DNA from: Acidobacteriota bacterium
GTDB taxonomy: Bacteria; Acidobacteriota; Terriglobia; Acidiferrales; UBA7541
Direction of reading: 5' to 3'
Assembly: GCA_003224085.1 (NCBI GenBank)
Contig: QHYK01000059.1
Location: forward strand, 1-58,737
Length of the DNA stretch: 58,737 nucleotides
Shown here one piece after another: positions 43,284 through 54,007 of this stretch. How positions within the stretch are numbered: position 1 is the stretch's first letter; the number at the start of each line of letters is the position of its first letter. The notes beneath the pieces were generated by a model. That model worked only from the letters and a program-made list of their open reading frames with translations, had not been told where the DNA came from and searched no databases. Position numbers and translations under genes: made by a program.

Positions 43284-43961
43284 ATGAACACGATTCTTTG
43301 GGAAGTGGACGCGCAGGCGGATTTCATGTTGGCGGGCGGCAAACTCTATGTTCCCGGCGCCGAAAAAATCATTCTGAATCTAAATCGTCTCGTCGAATGC
43401 GCGCGTCAAAATCGAGTTCTCCTGATCTCTTCGGCAGACGTGCACAGCCCCGACGATCCTGAGTTTCGCGAATGGCCGCCCCATTGCGTCAAGGGCACTG
43501 CGGGAGCGGAATTGATTCCTGAAGCGCGAGCTGGCAGCCAGATGGTCATTCCCAACGAGCAAAATTTTGCTTTCCCTGGCGACCTTAGCGCCTACCAGCA
43601 GATCCTTTTGGAAAAGAACACGCTCGACGTCTTCGACAATCCCCATGTGGACAGAGTGCTCGCCAAACTCAATGTCTCACAGAAAAAGGATCACGATTCC
43701 GGGACTGATTTCCTTGTTTTCGGTGTCGTGACGGAATACTGCGTTCGCTACGCAGCCGAAGGACTGCTGCGCCGTGGTTTTCAGATCAGCATCGTCGAGG
43801 ACGCCATCCAATCCATTGACGAGAAAAAGGGTCGCGCCATCCTCGACGACTTAGAGTCGCGAGGCGCCCGGCTCATTAGCACCAAAGAAGCATTGGCACT
43901 CATTGGACACGACACGTCTACGGCGCCCAAGAGCAAAACGCAGAAAGCAGCTGGAACCTGA
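43284..43961 (+). CDS. pncA: Nicotinamidase-like isochorismatase-family hydrolase
   Basis: About 225 residues. Catalytic triad parts visible: Asp in WEVDAQADFM (about 10), Lys in PPHCVKGTAGAE (about 79) and Cys in GVVTEYCVRYAAEG (about 155). Converts nicotinamide to nicotinate, the substrate of the PncB encoded upstream. GGAGGTG at 43271-43277 favours ATG 43284 over the GTG at 43269. Confidence 0.88.
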   Translation: MNTILWEVDAQADFMLAGGKLYVPGAEKIILNLNRLVECARQNRVLLISSADVHSPDDPEFREWPPHCVKGTAGAELIPEARAGSQMVIPNEQNFAFPGDLSAYQQILLEKNTLDVFDNPHVDRVLAKLNVSQKKDHDSGTDFLVFGVVTEYCVRYAAEGLLRRGFQISIVEDAIQSIDEKKGRAILDDLESRGARLISTKEALALIGHDTSTAPKSKTQKAAGT

Positions 43962-44109
43962 AATCGGCCTCGCACTGCTTTGCAGGTGGTGCCGCAGAAC
44001 AAACAATCTCGACAGCCGAAGCTTTTTCATTATAATGGCCGCCGAACCTAAGCCACACCGGTAAGGCCCAGCAGCACATCTTCGCCGAACACGGAGAGTC
44101 CCCGCTGCC

Positions 44110-44816
44110 ATGAACCAGCCCCTTAACCTCGAATTTGTACTGGTGTCCAGCGATTACGCCATGATGCAAGCGGTTTCAAAAGGCGTGAAGAAGTTTGGCG
44201 CCAGATTTGTATTGGTGCCGACCGCCCACGAGGCTAGGGATTGCCTGTACCGCAGAAAAATCGACGGCGTGTTTGTGGACCTGGAGGTGCCGGGAGCGCT
44301 GGGCCTGATTGAATCCACGCGCAAAGGTTCCTCAAACAGCAGAGCGGTGATCTTCGCTTGCCTGGTGAACGCGAAGGAATCTGCACAGATTTTGGCCGTG
44401 GGTGCAATTTCCTCATGCGCAAGCCCCTGACCGAAGACGCCGTGATGATGCACATTGCCATTTCCAAGGAACTTCTTGTGCGCGAGCAGCGCAGGTATTT
44501 CCGGCACCCCGTCAATCTTCCCTTGCCCTTGAAGGAAGGAGAGTTTGAACAGCAGGCGCGCATCACCAATTTGAGCGGCGGCGGCATGGCCGTGCGCACC
44601 GCGAAGCCGCTCAAACATGGCGCCGTGCTGGACCTCACATTCGAATTGTCCATGGGGCTCCGCATCAGTGCCCGGGGCCAGGTGGCTTGGGTCAACCCCG
44701 AAGGAATGGCGGAGATTACGCTGCAGACGCTGCGGGGAAAAGGAAGCGAGCAACTGGACACTTGGCTCGCGGCGCGGGAAAAACTCCACCTAGAGGGAAA
44801 ACCGCCGGAGGCGTGA
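44110..44816 (+). pseudogene. Receiver-like plus PilZ regulator gene interrupted by one frameshift
   Basis: The first frame (44110-44430) gives MNQPLNLEFVLVSSDYAMMQA and a receiver-like fold to LVNAKESAQILAVG, then stops. A one-base shift at about 44400-44405 restores CNFLMRKPLTEDAVMMHIAIS and a PilZ domain (YFRHPVNLPLPL, RITNLSGGGMAVRTAK) to the stop at 44816. The combined protein is a known acidobacterial layout. Either the gene is broken or there is a base-calling error; the rest looks under selection. Confidence 0.75.
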
Positions 44817-44878
44817 AACCCGTTTGGGCACGGAAGGCTTGTCGCTGGCTGACATCTACGGCTAACGCTTGAATCTTA

Positions 44879-45208
44879 TCAAGCGATTTTTTGTCGCAGG
44901 GGAATGACCTGCCGTGGCCGGCCGGCATATTTGAGGTAAGTGGACCAAGCCACCTCGCCATTTGGGAAGCTCAAGCCGATGGCGTACCGATCTTCGCCGC
45001 ATCTCCGGCAGTGGACGACCCTCCCCCGCATTGCCATCTGAGCGGACAACGGAGTGATTTCTGCGACTTCCCCCGCTTGCCAGGGATGATTGGAGAACAC
45101 GCAAGCACCGTGGGCGCTCACATTGTCGGTGTATGTCAGCTCGGTTCCGTCGCGGCTTTGCGCCGCCGCCAAGTTCACAACCATTGCGATCGGGAGCCGC
45201 TTTTCCAT
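44879..45208 (-). CDS. Small PilZ domain protein
   Basis: 109 residues. PilZ beta-barrel: EKRLPIAMVVNLAAAQSRDG at the start, then the D/N-x-S-x-x-G motif as DNVSAHGACVFS (about 29-40), and MRGRVVHCRRCGEDRYAIGLSF. PilZ domains often bind c-di-GMP, but the R-x-x-x-R motif is missing (MEKRLPIA holds only part), so binding is doubtful. Faces the neighbouring receiver-PilZ gene tail to tail. Confidence 0.75.
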   Translation of the reverse strand: MEKRLPIAMVVNLAAAQSRDGTELTYTDNVSAHGACVFSNHPWQAGEVAEITPLSAQMAMRGRVVHCRRCGEDRYAIGLSFPNGEVAWSTYLKYAGRPRQVIPLRQKIA

Positions 45209-45399
45209 CTTTTCACCAAAGGAGTCGAGGGACCGTGGGGCTAGGCGCGTACGCTCGACTCGGCCACAAGACGGGTGGGCTTAAACATGTAACTTGATCC
45301 AATGCGACGTTCATCTCACGGTTAGCATGAGAAGGTGGGGCCGCCAATCGAAGAGAAACCCGGAAAGGTCATCCGGTATATTGCTTATTAAATGTCCCG

Positions 45400-46428
45400 T
45401 CAATTGATTGTGCGGTGGAGGATGGCGGCGATTTGGCGCATTTCGTCGGCGAGTTCGGCGAACTCTTCGGGGAGAATGGACTGCATGCCGTCGGAGAGAG
45501 CTTTGTCCGGTTCGTGATGCACTTCAATGAGCAGGCCATCCGCGCCGACGGCCACCGCCGCGCGCGAAAGCGGCAAAACCTTGTGGCGTTTACCCGTGCC
45601 ATGACTCGGGTCGACCAAGATGGGCAAGTGACTGCGTTTTTTGACAGCAGGGACGACTGCCAGGTCCAGGGTGTTGCGGGAAAAGTCCGAGAAGGTTCGA
45701 ACGCCTCGCTCGCACAACATCACGTTGTAGTTGCCCTCGGAAAGGATGTATTCCGCGGCCATTAGGAACTCATCGAGCGTGGCGGACATGCCGCGCTTCA
45801 GGAGAACGGGCTTCCTGGCGCGGCCGGCGCGTTTGAGGAGCGAAAAATTCTGCATGTTGCGGGCGCCAATCTGGATAACGTCCGCATATTCCTCGACGAG
45901 ATCCAGCGATTCGTTGTCAATCGCCTCGGTGACAATACCGAAACCGTACGTGGCGCGGACCTTCGAAAGAATCTTCAGGCCGCTTTCACCCAACCCCTGA
46001 AAGCTATATGGGGAAGTACGCGGCTTGTACGCGCCGCCGCGAAAAAGCCGCGCACCGGATTTCTTCACGCGCTCAGCAATAGCCAGACATTGCTCTTCTG
46101 TTTCGACCGCACACGGCCCCGCGACCAAAGCGACGTGCCCACCGCCTACGACCACGTCCCCCGAAAGCGTGGGGATGCGTAGGATGGTGTCCTCTTCCTT
46201 GGCATCACGGCTGACCAGCTTGTACGGTTTGCTTACGGGAATGCATTCGACGACGCCCGGGAGGGACTCGAGTACACCGAGATCAATTTCGCCTTTGTTG
46301 CCGGTGATGCCGATGGCGGTTCGAAGGGAGCCAGGAATCGGGTGGGCTTTTAGCCCAAGGCTTTCAATGCGCTGGCAGACGGCGCGAACCTGCTCTTCGG
46401 TTGCATGGGACTGCATAACCACTAGCAT
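45400..46428 (-). CDS. aroF: 3-deoxy-7-phosphoheptulonate synthase (DAHP synthase, type I beta)
   Basis: 342 residues. First enzyme of the shikimate pathway, joining PEP and erythrose-4-phosphate. The N-terminal ferredoxin-like regulatory domain ([21 protein letters not shown], about 2-70) precedes the barrel with [15 protein letters not shown] (about 103), [52 protein letters not shown] and [13 protein letters not shown]. Standalone leftward gene. Confidence 0.95.
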   Translation of the reverse strand: MLVVMQSHATEEQVRAVCQRIESLGLKAHPIPGSLRTAIGITGNKGEIDLGVLESLPGVVECIPVSKPYKLVSRDAKEEDTILRIPTLSGDVVVGGGHVALVAGPCAVETEEQCLAIAERVKKSGARLFRGGAYKPRTSPYSFQGLGESGLKILSKVRATYGFGIVTEAIDNESLDLVEEYADVIQIGARNMQNFSLLKRAGRARKPVLLKRGMSATLDEFLMAAEYILSEGNYNVMLCERGVRTFSDFSRNTLDLAVVPAVKKRSHLPILVDPSHGTGKRHKVLPLSRAAVAVGADGLLIEVHHEPDKALSDGMQSILPEEFAELADEMRQIAAILHRTIN

Positions 46429-46484
46429 GGAAGGCTCCCCCAGCGTTCTGAGTAGAGAGCCTAAGTCTACGGCAAGGCGGCGCA

Positions 46485-47024
46485 GTGCCGCAAACCCCGA
46501 AGAAGCGACCTAAGATTCGAAAGCGATTGGCTAGAAGTTCTGCTAGGCAGGGACAGGATCTTTTTGTTTCACCGTTCGCGGAAAGGGCCGTACTCTTGAC
46601 CAAGAGGGCTGGCGTCGCGTCACAGGTGCTTGATTTTGTAAGAGATAACCAGTCACAATGGTTTCACGTCAATGTGGAACAGCCCAGCCGGGAGGATAAG
46701 GTGCTCTCGGACTTTCCGTTACATATTTTAGGCCGTACCATCAACATTACGGGGCGTGAGCAGTTTTTGGGATTGGTTTTCCTGACCGTTGCAGTCCTAA
46801 CGTGGGGTGTGCTGCAATTGCGGCAGAGGCGTTCGGTCGTTTTGCAGCGCTCCGCGGCGAGCGACCAGATCGTCTACGAGCTGTCGCGCATCGCTGACGC
46901 CCTGGATCGCTTGGGGAACCGCTCCCTGGATCAGGCAATTCACCCCACGATTCCTGCCGCCAGCAGCTTCAAGGAAGGTGAGCCTCGCTCCATGCCGTTT
47001 TCCATGTTCGGCAGGGAACGCTAG
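46485..47024 (+). CDS. Hypothetical protein with one membrane helix
   Basis: 179 residues from a GTG start. A basic N-terminus ([19 protein letters not shown]), a middle segment, one hydrophobic helix ([19 protein letters not shown], about residues 95-113), and a C-terminal helical part ([18 protein letters not shown]). No family recognised. The reading frame is long for its length class and codon use seems normal, so it is probably real, but the start is uncertain. Confidence 0.45.
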   Translation: MPQTPKKRPKIRKRLARSSARQGQDLFVSPFAERAVLLTKRAGVASQVLDFVRDNQSQWFHVNVEQPSREDKVLSDFPLHILGRTINITGREQFLGLVFLTVAVLTWGVLQLRQRRSVVLQRSAASDQIVYELSRIADALDRLGNRSLDQAIHPTIPAASSFKEGEPRSMPFSMFGRER

Positions 47025-47220
47025 CGGACCTGGCTTCGGTCTTGGTTTCGTACGGATTCCCTTTCGAAGGGCAGTAGCTGGTTAATCTTCGGACGACCAT
47101 CCTAGCGGCTCAGCTCCAAGATATAGGTGTAGGCAGACCTTGACAGCAGCGCCAAAACCGGGGGTTTGGGGCGTGTGTTAGAATAAGTAGTTCAATACGG
47201 AGCAGAAATCCTTAACAGGC

Positions 47221-48378
47221 ATGCCCGAAGAACAACGCATCGCCGTACCTGCGGAGTTCGATCCCGAAGACGAATACCGCCCGGAACCTGAGCCCGAACC
47301 CCTGCCGCCAGCCTGGATGGATGGTAAAGTCCGAATCGGCATCCACACCTCCATCGCCGGGAGCTACCGAAATGCCCTGGAATCCGCGCGGAAGCTCGGC
47401 TGCAACTCGCTGCAGATTTTCTCCGCGAGCCCACGCATGTGGCAGGGCAGACCTGCGAGAATACCTGAGCTGGATGCTGAAGCATTCCGCACCAGAAGGG
47501 AAGAGCTGCGCCTCGGGCCGCTTGTCGTTCATGCGAATTACCTCATTAATCTGGCGGCAGCCCAGCCCATGCTGCGGACACGTTCGATCCAGGCTTTTCA
47601 TGACGAAATTGTGCGGGCTGTTGCCCTGGGAGCCGACTTCTTGGTGGTTCACCCGGGCGCCCGAGGCGAAGGAAACGCAAAACAGGCGATTGACACCATT
47701 GTGGAGTCGGTGAAGCAGGCGACCAAGCGTGTTCCGCTGGCTGGGCTGAAGATTCTGATTGAGAACACCGCGGGGATGGGAACGGCGATCGGGTCGCGCT
47801 TGGAAGAGGTAGGGGAAATCGTTGCTGGTCTTCAGCGAGATTTGCCAGCTGGGGCGTGCCTGGATACCGCCCACTTGTTTGCCGCAGGTTACGACATCAA
47901 GAGCGAAAGCGGACTCGCGTCAACGATAGCGCAAATGGAGACCACCGTCGGACTCGAAAACGTGCCCGTTTTCCACGCGAACGACTCCAAGGTTCTGCTA
48001 GGCGGCCGTGTAGACCGTCACGAGCACATCGGCAAAGGCAAGATTGGCAGAGAAGCCTTCGCCAGGATTCTTCAGCACCCTCAATTGGGCGCACCCGCGG
48101 GTGAGGACCAGTCGGGGCGGGCGTTTCTGGCGGAGACGCCAATCGATGACCCCGGCGACGACCGGCGCAACGTGGCGACGCTCTGGGAACTGGCGGGATT
48201 GAAGGATCAAGCGCCGGAAGCGGAAAAAGGCTTCTCGATGCTGACGCCGGCGTTGAAAAGAAAGATTTCAGCCGAGAGGCGACGCCGTTCAAGGAGCAAC
48301 AAGAGTTCGGTCGCGAGAAGCACAAAATCAGGAACAAAAAGAGCAAGGGCGACGAAAAGAGCGCGGAGAAGAGGATAA
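47221..48378 (+). CDS. nfo: Endonuclease IV (apurinic/apyrimidinic) with extra termini
   Basis: 385 residues. TIM-barrel AP endonuclease: [20 protein letters not shown] (about 37-56), [14 protein letters not shown] (about 101-114), [66 protein letters not shown] and FLAETPIDD; the zinc ligands are in the H/D/E-rich strands. An acidic Pro/Glu N-terminus (about 1-32) and a strongly basic tail ([18 protein letters not shown] to the end) flank the usual domain. It is followed by leuS after 5 bases. Confidence 0.9.
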   Translation: MPEEQRIAVPAEFDPEDEYRPEPEPEPLPPAWMDGKVRIGIHTSIAGSYRNALESARKLGCNSLQIFSASPRMWQGRPARIPELDAEAFRTRREELRLGPLVVHANYLINLAAAQPMLRTRSIQAFHDEIVRAVALGADFLVVHPGARGEGNAKQAIDTIVESVKQATKRVPLAGLKILIENTAGMGTAIGSRLEEVGEIVAGLQRDLPAGACLDTAHLFAAGYDIKSESGLASTIAQMETTVGLENVPVFHANDSKVLLGGRVDRHEHIGKGKIGREAFARILQHPQLGAPAGEDQSGRAFLAETPIDDPGDDRRNVATLWELAGLKDQAPEAEKGFSMLTPALKRKISAERRRRSRSNKSSVARSTKSGTKRARATKRARRRG

Positions 48379-48383
48379 GCAGC

Positions 48384-50924
48384 GTGGCGGAGCAAACCAC
48401 AACGAGTGCGGGAACGGCGAGCGGCTACGACCCGCAAAAAATAGAGGCCAAGTGGCAGAAGCGTTGGGCCGAAGAACGTATGTTTGAATCGGAAGCTGAC
48501 CCCTCCAAACCAAAATACTACGTCTTGGAAATGCTCCCGTACCCCAGCGGCACGATGCACATGGGCCACATGCGCAACTACGCCATTGGCGACGTCGTGG
48601 CTCGCGTGAAGCGCATGCGCGGCTTCAACGTGCTGCATCCGATGGGCTGGGACGCCTTCGGCCTGCCCGCCGAGAACGCGGCCATCAAGAACAAAACGCA
48701 TCCGCGGATTTGGACGAACCACAATATCGCGCAATTCCAGCGCGTGCTACGCCGCTTCGGCTTCAGCTACGACTGGCGGCGCGAAATTTCCACCTGCGAG
48801 CCGGGATACTACCGCTGGAACCAGTGGTTTTTCCTGCGGATGCTCGAGCGCGGCCTGGCCTATCGCAAGAAAAGCCTGGTGAACTGGTGTCCAAAATGCC
48901 AAACGGTGCTGGCGAACGAACAAGTGATCAACGGCGGCTTCTGCTGGCGGCATGAAGATACGCGCGTGGAATCGCGCGAGATCGAGCAATGGTTTCTGAG
49001 GACGACCACCTATTCCGACCAACTGCTCGATGATCTGAAACAGCTCGAAGGCGGATGGCCCGAGCGCGTCATCCTGATGCAAAAAAATTGGATTGGCAAA
49101 TCGCAGGGCGCAAAGGTGAAGTTTGCCGTGGCCGGCGCCGCAGGTGCTGGCCCAATCGAGATTTTCACCACCCGCATCGACACGATTTACGGCGCAACGG
49201 CGGTGATTCTTGCGCCCGCGCATCCGCTGGCTGCGAAGCTGCTCGAAGGCTCCCCCGCGCCCGCAGAAGCCGAAGCGAGGCTCGCCAAGATGCGGCAGAC
49301 CTCCGTAAAAACCGAAGACCTGGCGACCATGGAGAAAGAAGGGTTCTTCACCGGACGCTACGCCGTGAATCCCTTTAACGACGAGAAGATTCCGATTTGG
49401 GTTGGGAATTTTGTCCTGATGGAGTACGGCACGGGCGCGATTATGGCCGTGCCCGCGCACGATCAGCGCGACCTGGAATTCTGCAAAAAATACAAACTGT
49501 CGGTTCGCGTGGTGATCCAGCCGCTGGTGGGCGAGGAACTCTCAGGAGAAAAGCTGGAAACCGCCTTCGACGAGCACCTGCACGGCAAGCTCGTCAATTC
49601 CGGGCCATTCAACGGCCTCTCGCCCGAAGAAGCTATTGCGAAGATGACCGCATTTGCCGAGCAAAAAGGATGCGGCCGCGGCGAGACCATTTACCGGCTA
49701 AGAGATTGGGGAATTTCCCGCCAACGCTATTGGGGCACGCCGATTCCCGTCGTGTATTGCGCCAAAGACGGCATGCTTCCCGTCCCAGACAAGGATCTGC
49801 CGGTAGTGCTTCCCCCGAATCCGAAGCTGACCGGTGAAGGGCAATCGCCGCTCGCTTCAACGCCGGAGTTTGTGAATACGACATGTCCGAAATGCGGTGG
49901 TCCTGCGCGTCGTGAAACAGACACCATGGATACGTTCGTCGACTCGTCGTGGTATTTCTACCGCTACTGCGACCCCCACAACGACAAAGCGCCTTTCGAC
50001 TCGGCAAAAGTGAGTTACTGGTTTCCTATCGACCAGTACATCGGCGGAATTACGCATGCGATTCTGCACCTGTTGTACTCGCGCTTCTGGTGCAAAGTGA
50101 TGCGCGACCTGGGTTTGGTCAAGCACGATGAACCGATTGCGCGGCTGTTTACGCAAGGGATGGTGCAAAAAGGCGGCGTGGCCATGTCCAAATCGCGTGG
50201 CAACGTCGTTGGCGCGGAAGAGATGGCGCAAAAATACGGTGCGGACACTGGCCGCCTCTACACGCTTTTCGCGGCGCCGCCGGAAAAAGACCTGGAGTGG
50301 AGCGAAGAAAGCATCGAGGGTTCCTGGCGATTCCTCAACCGCGTTTACCGGCTCATCGAACGCCATTCGCAAGCCGTGCGCGGCGTGAAGGGCGGAAAAT
50401 TCGACGCTGCCGCTGCGTCCCGGAAAGAAAAAGCGCTGCTGCGCAAAGTGCATCAGACGCTGCGGCGCGTGACCAGCGACTTCGAATCCAGATGGCATTT
50501 CAATTCCGCGATCGCGCTCATCATGGAGCTGACGAACGATGTTTACGCGCAGGAGCCGCTCGAACAAGGCGTTCGTCCCGAAGTGCGCAAGGAAGTTCTG
50601 GAGCTGCTGACGCTGATGCTCGCGCCCATGACGCCGCACCTCGCCGAAGAGCTTTGGGAAATGCTCGGCCACGGCGAGGGAATGGGGAAGGTAAGCTGGC
50701 CCACATTCAATCAGGAACTCGCCCGCGAAGACGAAGTCGAAATCGTCGTGCAAGTGAGCGGCCGCGTGCGTGGAAGAGTGAAAGTGTCGGCCGGAGCGGG
50801 GGAAGAAGAGGTAGTCAAGCTGGCGCTAGCCGAGGCGGGCGTGGCGCATCATGCCGACGGAAAGCGCATCGTGAAAAAGATTTTCGTGCGAGACAAGTTG
50901 CTCAACTTGGTCGTGTCCGGATAA
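48384..50924 (+). CDS. leuS: Leucine-tRNA ligase
   Basis: 846 residues. HIGH motif as [15 protein letters not shown] (about 50-64) and KMSKS-type loop as [14 protein letters not shown] (about 595-608). The editing CP1 insert with [18 protein letters not shown], and the anticodon-binding C-terminal domain ([18 protein letters not shown]) are present. GTG start (48384). Full length. Confidence 0.97.
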   Translation: MAEQTTTSAGTASGYDPQKIEAKWQKRWAEERMFESEADPSKPKYYVLEMLPYPSGTMHMGHMRNYAIGDVVARVKRMRGFNVLHPMGWDAFGLPAENAAIKNKTHPRIWTNHNIAQFQRVLRRFGFSYDWRREISTCEPGYYRWNQWFFLRMLERGLAYRKKSLVNWCPKCQTVLANEQVINGGFCWRHEDTRVESREIEQWFLRTTTYSDQLLDDLKQLEGGWPERVILMQKNWIGKSQGAKVKFAVAGAAGAGPIEIFTTRIDTIYGATAVILAPAHPLAAKLLEGSPAPAEAEARLAKMRQTSVKTEDLATMEKEGFFTGRYAVNPFNDEKIPIWVGNFVLMEYGTGAIMAVPAHDQRDLEFCKKYKLSVRVVIQPLVGEELSGEKLETAFDEHLHGKLVNSGPFNGLSPEEAIAKMTAFAEQKGCGRGETIYRLRDWGISRQRYWGTPIPVVYCAKDGMLPVPDKDLPVVLPPNPKLTGEGQSPLASTPEFVNTTCPKCGGPARRETDTMDTFVDSSWYFYRYCDPHNDKAPFDSAKVSYWFPIDQYIGGITHAILHLLYSRFWCKVMRDLGLVKHDEPIARLFTQGMVQKGGVAMSKSRGNVVGAEEMAQKYGADTGRLYTLFAAPPEKDLEWSEESIEGSWRFLNRVYRLIERHSQAVRGVKGGKFDAAAASRKEKALLRKVHQTLRRVTSDFESRWHFNSAIALIMELTNDVYAQEPLEQGVRPEVRKEVLELLTLMLAPMTPHLAEELWEMLGHGEGMGKVSWPTFNQELAREDEVEIVVQVSGRVRGRVKVSAGAGEEEVVKLALAEAGVAHHADGKRIVKKIFVRDKLLNLVVSG

Positions 50925-50968
50925 CGTGTTGCTCAACAAGTTCTGATGGTGCGGGGGCCTTGTAGTGG

Positions 50969-50998
50969 CGGGTCTTTAGACCCGTTCTTTTTCTTTTT
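50969..50998 (+). terminator. Rho-independent terminator after leuS
   Basis: CGGGTC (50969-50974), loop TTTA, GACCCG (50979-50984), then a T-rich tail TTCTTTTTCTTTTT. It lies 45 bases after the leuS stop and 23 bases before the guaA start, separating the two genes. Confidence 0.7.
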
Positions 50999-51020
50999 GT
51001 AGCGCGGTCTAGGAGGCGGC

Positions 51021-52646
51021 ATGGCAGAAGCCGCGGCGAAGCCAGTTGCGGTGGACGAGCGCGGAGGCAAGATGAAGGCGGAACTCGGCGGAGTGGTCGT
51101 GCTGGACTTCGGCGGGCAATATACGCAATTGATCGCACGCCGCATCCGCGAGCAACAAGTCTTTTCCTCGATTTTGCCCTGCACCGTTTCGCTCGAAGAA
51201 ATACAGAAGCTCGAGCCAATCGGGATTGTTTTGTCGGGCGGCCCGAGTTCCGTATACGACGCCGATGCTCCCAAGTGCGACCCGAAAGTTCTGGCTCTGG
51301 GGATTCCCGTCCTGGGAATCTGCTATGGCATGCAGTGGATCACGCACGTGCTGGGCGGCACGGTCGAAAAAGCCGAGCGGCGCGAATACGGCCGCGCGCA
51401 CCTCAAAGTGGATTGTGCGGGTGGACCAGAAAGTTCCGAATTGTTCACGGGGGCGCCGGCCACGCTGCGGATTTGGAATAGCCACGGCGACCACGTAAGG
51501 AGCCTTCCCGGGGGTTTCCGGGCAACGGCACATACGGAAAATGCCGTCGCTGCGCTCGAGGATCCGCAGCGGAAGATTTACGCTACGCAGTTTCACGTGG
51601 AAGTGAAGCACACCGAGCGCGGAACCGAGCTGCTCCAAAATTTTCTCTTCCGCGTTTGCAAAGCGGAGCCGACGTGGAGCGGGGCTGCGTTTATCGAGGA
51701 AACCACTGCCGCCATCCGCGAAAAAGTTGGGAATAAATGGGCCATCTGTGCGCTCAGCGGCGGCGTGGACTCAACCGTGGCCGCAGTGCTGGTTCACAAA
51801 GCAATCGGCAACCATCTCACAAACATCTTTGTGAACACGGGTTTGTTGCGAAAGAATGAATTTGAAAACACGTTGGAAATGCTGCGCGACCGGCTGAAGC
51901 TCCACGTCATCGGCGTAGATGCTTCCGATCGTTTCCTCGCTCAGCTCAAAGGGATTACCGACCCGGAAGAAAAGCGCCGCCGCATCGGCAGGGAATTCAT
52001 TGCCGTGTTCGCCGAAGAGGCTCAGAAGCTGCAGGCGGGAGAAGCTCACGGCGAAATCGGCTACCTGGTGCAAGGAACGCTTTATCCCGATGTCATCGAA
52101 TCGGTATCTGTGAAGGGCCCTTCAGCCACCATCAAAACGCATCACAACGTGGGCGGCTTGCCGGAAAAAATGCCCTTTGCCCTCATTGAACCTTTGCGGG
52201 ACCTCTTCAAGGACGAAGTGCGCCGCATTGGAAAGGATCTCGGCCTTCCGGCAGAAGTCCTTGTGAAACACCCGTTTCCTGGCCCGGGACTCGCCGTTCG
52301 CTTGCTTGGCGAGGTCACTTGCACCCAACTGGTTACCCTGCAAGAGGCAGATGCGATTGTGGTGGAAGAGATTCGCAGGGCGGGCCTTTACGAAAAGATA
52401 TGGCAAGCCTTTGCCATCCTTTTGCCGGTCCGGAGCGTCGGAGTGATGGGGGACTTTCGAACCTATGGGCTAACTGTGGTCGTTCGTGTGGTGGAATCGG
52501 ATGACGCCATGACCGCGGACTGGGTAAAGCTGCCTGGGGATGTGCTCGAACGGATCTCCACAAGAATCGTGAACGAGGTTCCGGGCGTCACCCGCGTCGT
52601 TTATGACGTCAGTTCCAAGCCGCCCAGCACTATCGAGTGGGAATAG
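51021..52646 (+). CDS. guaA: GMP synthase (glutamine-hydrolysing)
   Basis: 541 residues. Class I amidotransferase domain: VVLDFGGQYTQLIARRIREQ (about 27-46), catalytic Cys in LGICYGMQW (about 99), His/Glu in TQFHVEVKH (about 194-202). The ATP pyrophosphatase part: ALSGGVDSTVAA (about 242-253), and the GMP synthase C-terminal dimerisation domain GPGLAVRLLGEV and DWVKLPGDVLERISTRI. Converts XMP to GMP. AGGAGG at 51011-51016 places the ATG start. Confidence 0.96.
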   Translation: MAEAAAKPVAVDERGGKMKAELGGVVVLDFGGQYTQLIARRIREQQVFSSILPCTVSLEEIQKLEPIGIVLSGGPSSVYDADAPKCDPKVLALGIPVLGICYGMQWITHVLGGTVEKAERREYGRAHLKVDCAGGPESSELFTGAPATLRIWNSHGDHVRSLPGGFRATAHTENAVAALEDPQRKIYATQFHVEVKHTERGTELLQNFLFRVCKAEPTWSGAAFIEETTAAIREKVGNKWAICALSGGVDSTVAAVLVHKAIGNHLTNIFVNTGLLRKNEFENTLEMLRDRLKLHVIGVDASDRFLAQLKGITDPEEKRRRIGREFIAVFAEEAQKLQAGEAHGEIGYLVQGTLYPDVIESVSVKGPSATIKTHHNVGGLPEKMPFALIEPLRDLFKDEVRRIGKDLGLPAEVLVKHPFPGPGLAVRLLGEVTCTQLVTLQEADAIVVEEIRRAGLYEKIWQAFAILLPVRSVGVMGDFRTYGLTVVVRVVESDDAMTADWVKLPGDVLERISTRIVNEVPGVTRVVYDVSSKPPSTIEWE

Positions 52647-52831
52647 GGAAGTCACGACGGATTCAACAGGCATCGCTCTCGAAAGGGAAGTACGGGAGTA
52701 AGCAAAGGTTCTCAAGGATGCGATGGTACGGAAACAGGAGGGGGCAAAAAAGCAAAAAAACTCTCTTCTCTTCCTGGTTCTTAAAGTCTGGCGAAATGGG
52801 GCCAGCTTACTTAATTGGTGGGATCGCTCAA

Positions 52832-53203
52832 CTACCGATTAGCCATTTTCTGGGCCATGTACAGAATCAGCTTGCGATCGCCTTCTTCCGCCTTGCTCAG
52901 CAAGCGGCGAAGCTTGTTGAGAAAACGGGCTTCTTTGCCGACACTGCCCCAGGCGATATCGTCGGAAGACCGGCGCTTGGGGAGGTTCGGCAGTTGTGGC
53001 GGTTCTTCACCGTCATAAAAGAGTTGATAGAGAGGCACTTCAAGAGCACGAGCCAGCTTTTCAAGCGTTTCGATCGCGGGAACTGTATGGCCGTTCTCCA
53101 CGCGCGAAATGTAACACCGAAGCAGGCCGGTACGCTTCTCGATGTCGCCTTGAGAAAGTTTCTTTTCTTCGCGGAGTGCGCGAAGACGATCACCGATAAT
53201 CAT
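52832..53203 (-). CDS. XRE-family transcriptional regulator
   Basis: 123 residues. The N-terminal helix-turn-helix (MIIGDRLRALREEKKLSQGDIEKRTG, then YISRVENGHTVPAIETLEKLARALEVPLYQLFYDG, about 1-65) is typical of the Cro/C1 fold. The C-terminal tail (about 70-123) is a charged helical domain of unknown role. The frame upstream to 53494 has no homology, so ATG 53203 is the start. Divergent from the ECF sigma factor operon, 117 bases apart; the shared intergenic region may carry operators. Confidence 0.85.
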   Translation of the reverse strand: MIIGDRLRALREEKKLSQGDIEKRTGLLRCYISRVENGHTVPAIETLEKLARALEVPLYQLFYDGEEPPQLPNLPKRRSSDDIAWGSVGKEARFLNKLRRLLSKAEEGDRKLILYMAQKMANR

Positions 53204-53320
53204 GAAGCTATTATTCCATAAGGGTAAGAAGAGAAGCAAGTGGAAATTTTTCAACAGGCAAAACGAAACTCTTGATGCGCGACAAGCCAATCCAGAGATA
53301 ATGGCCGTAACCAAAACCCG

Positions 53321-53983
53321 ATGGTACACGTCCCAAAAACAGAGCCCTTGGACGCCCCGTCCTCGGAAAAGGCCGGGAAGCACGGTCCGGCATCCTCGGT
53401 GGCAGTGGCGTCCTCGGACGACCGTGAGTTGGTGCGTCGGGCCCAGCGCGAGGATAAAGAGGCATTCGAGGAGCTCATCCGTCGGCATCAGCATCGGGTA
53501 TTTGCCGTAGCCGGCGGGATCATCCGGCGGCGCGAAGACGTGGAAGACATCGCGCAGCAGGTCTTCGTGAAGGCCTACTTCTCGCTGAAGCGGTTCGACC
53601 AGCGGGCGGCATTCACTACCTGGCTGTATAAGATTACGGTGAATGAGTGCTGGGACATGCTGCGAAAGCGCAAGGTCCGGCCGCTGGTTTACGAAGCAGA
53701 CTTGAGTGAGGAGCAGTCAAGGCAGGTCATCACTTCCGCGGAAAAGGGCAAGGACGAGACGGACATCAGCGAACGATTGGACGCACGCCAGCGCGTTGAG
53801 CGGCTGTTGCAGGGATTGGAAGAGCGGGACCGGCTCATGCTGATTTTGAAGGAAGTGGAAGGATTCTCGATTGAAGAAATTGCGGACATTCTCGACTTGA
53901 ACCCGAACACGGTAAAGGTAAGGCTCTTCCGGGCGCGGCGTCGTGTGGTAAGCCGGGAAAGGGCCGGAGAGTTTGAAAAATAA
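53321..53983 (+). CDS. ECF RNA polymerase sigma factor (RpoE-like)
   Basis: 220 residues. Sigma region 2 (ELVRRAQREDKEAFEELIRRHQHRVFAVAGGIIRRREDVEDIAQQVFVKAYFSL, about 35-90), including the -10 recognition segment FTTWLYKITVNECWD. Region 4 (RLMLILKEVEGFSIEEIADILDLNPNTVKVRLFRARRRV, about 170-210) follows. A disordered N-terminal extension (residues 1-30) precedes region 2. The anti-sigma gene follows after 24 bases. Confidence 0.93.
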   Translation: MVHVPKTEPLDAPSSEKAGKHGPASSVAVASSDDRELVRRAQREDKEAFEELIRRHQHRVFAVAGGIIRRREDVEDIAQQVFVKAYFSLKRFDQRAAFTTWLYKITVNECWDMLRKRKVRPLVYEADLSEEQSRQVITSAEKGKDETDISERLDARQRVERLLQGLEERDRLMLILKEVEGFSIEEIADILDLNPNTVKVRLFRARRRVVSRERAGEFEK

Positions 53984-54007
53984 AAGCGGCCAGCCAGGAG
54001 GCCGGTT

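Noticed and set aside
46807-47085. Overlapping frames near the hypothetical gene at 46485
   Set aside because: Arg/Ser/Cys-rich shadow translations with no supporting features.
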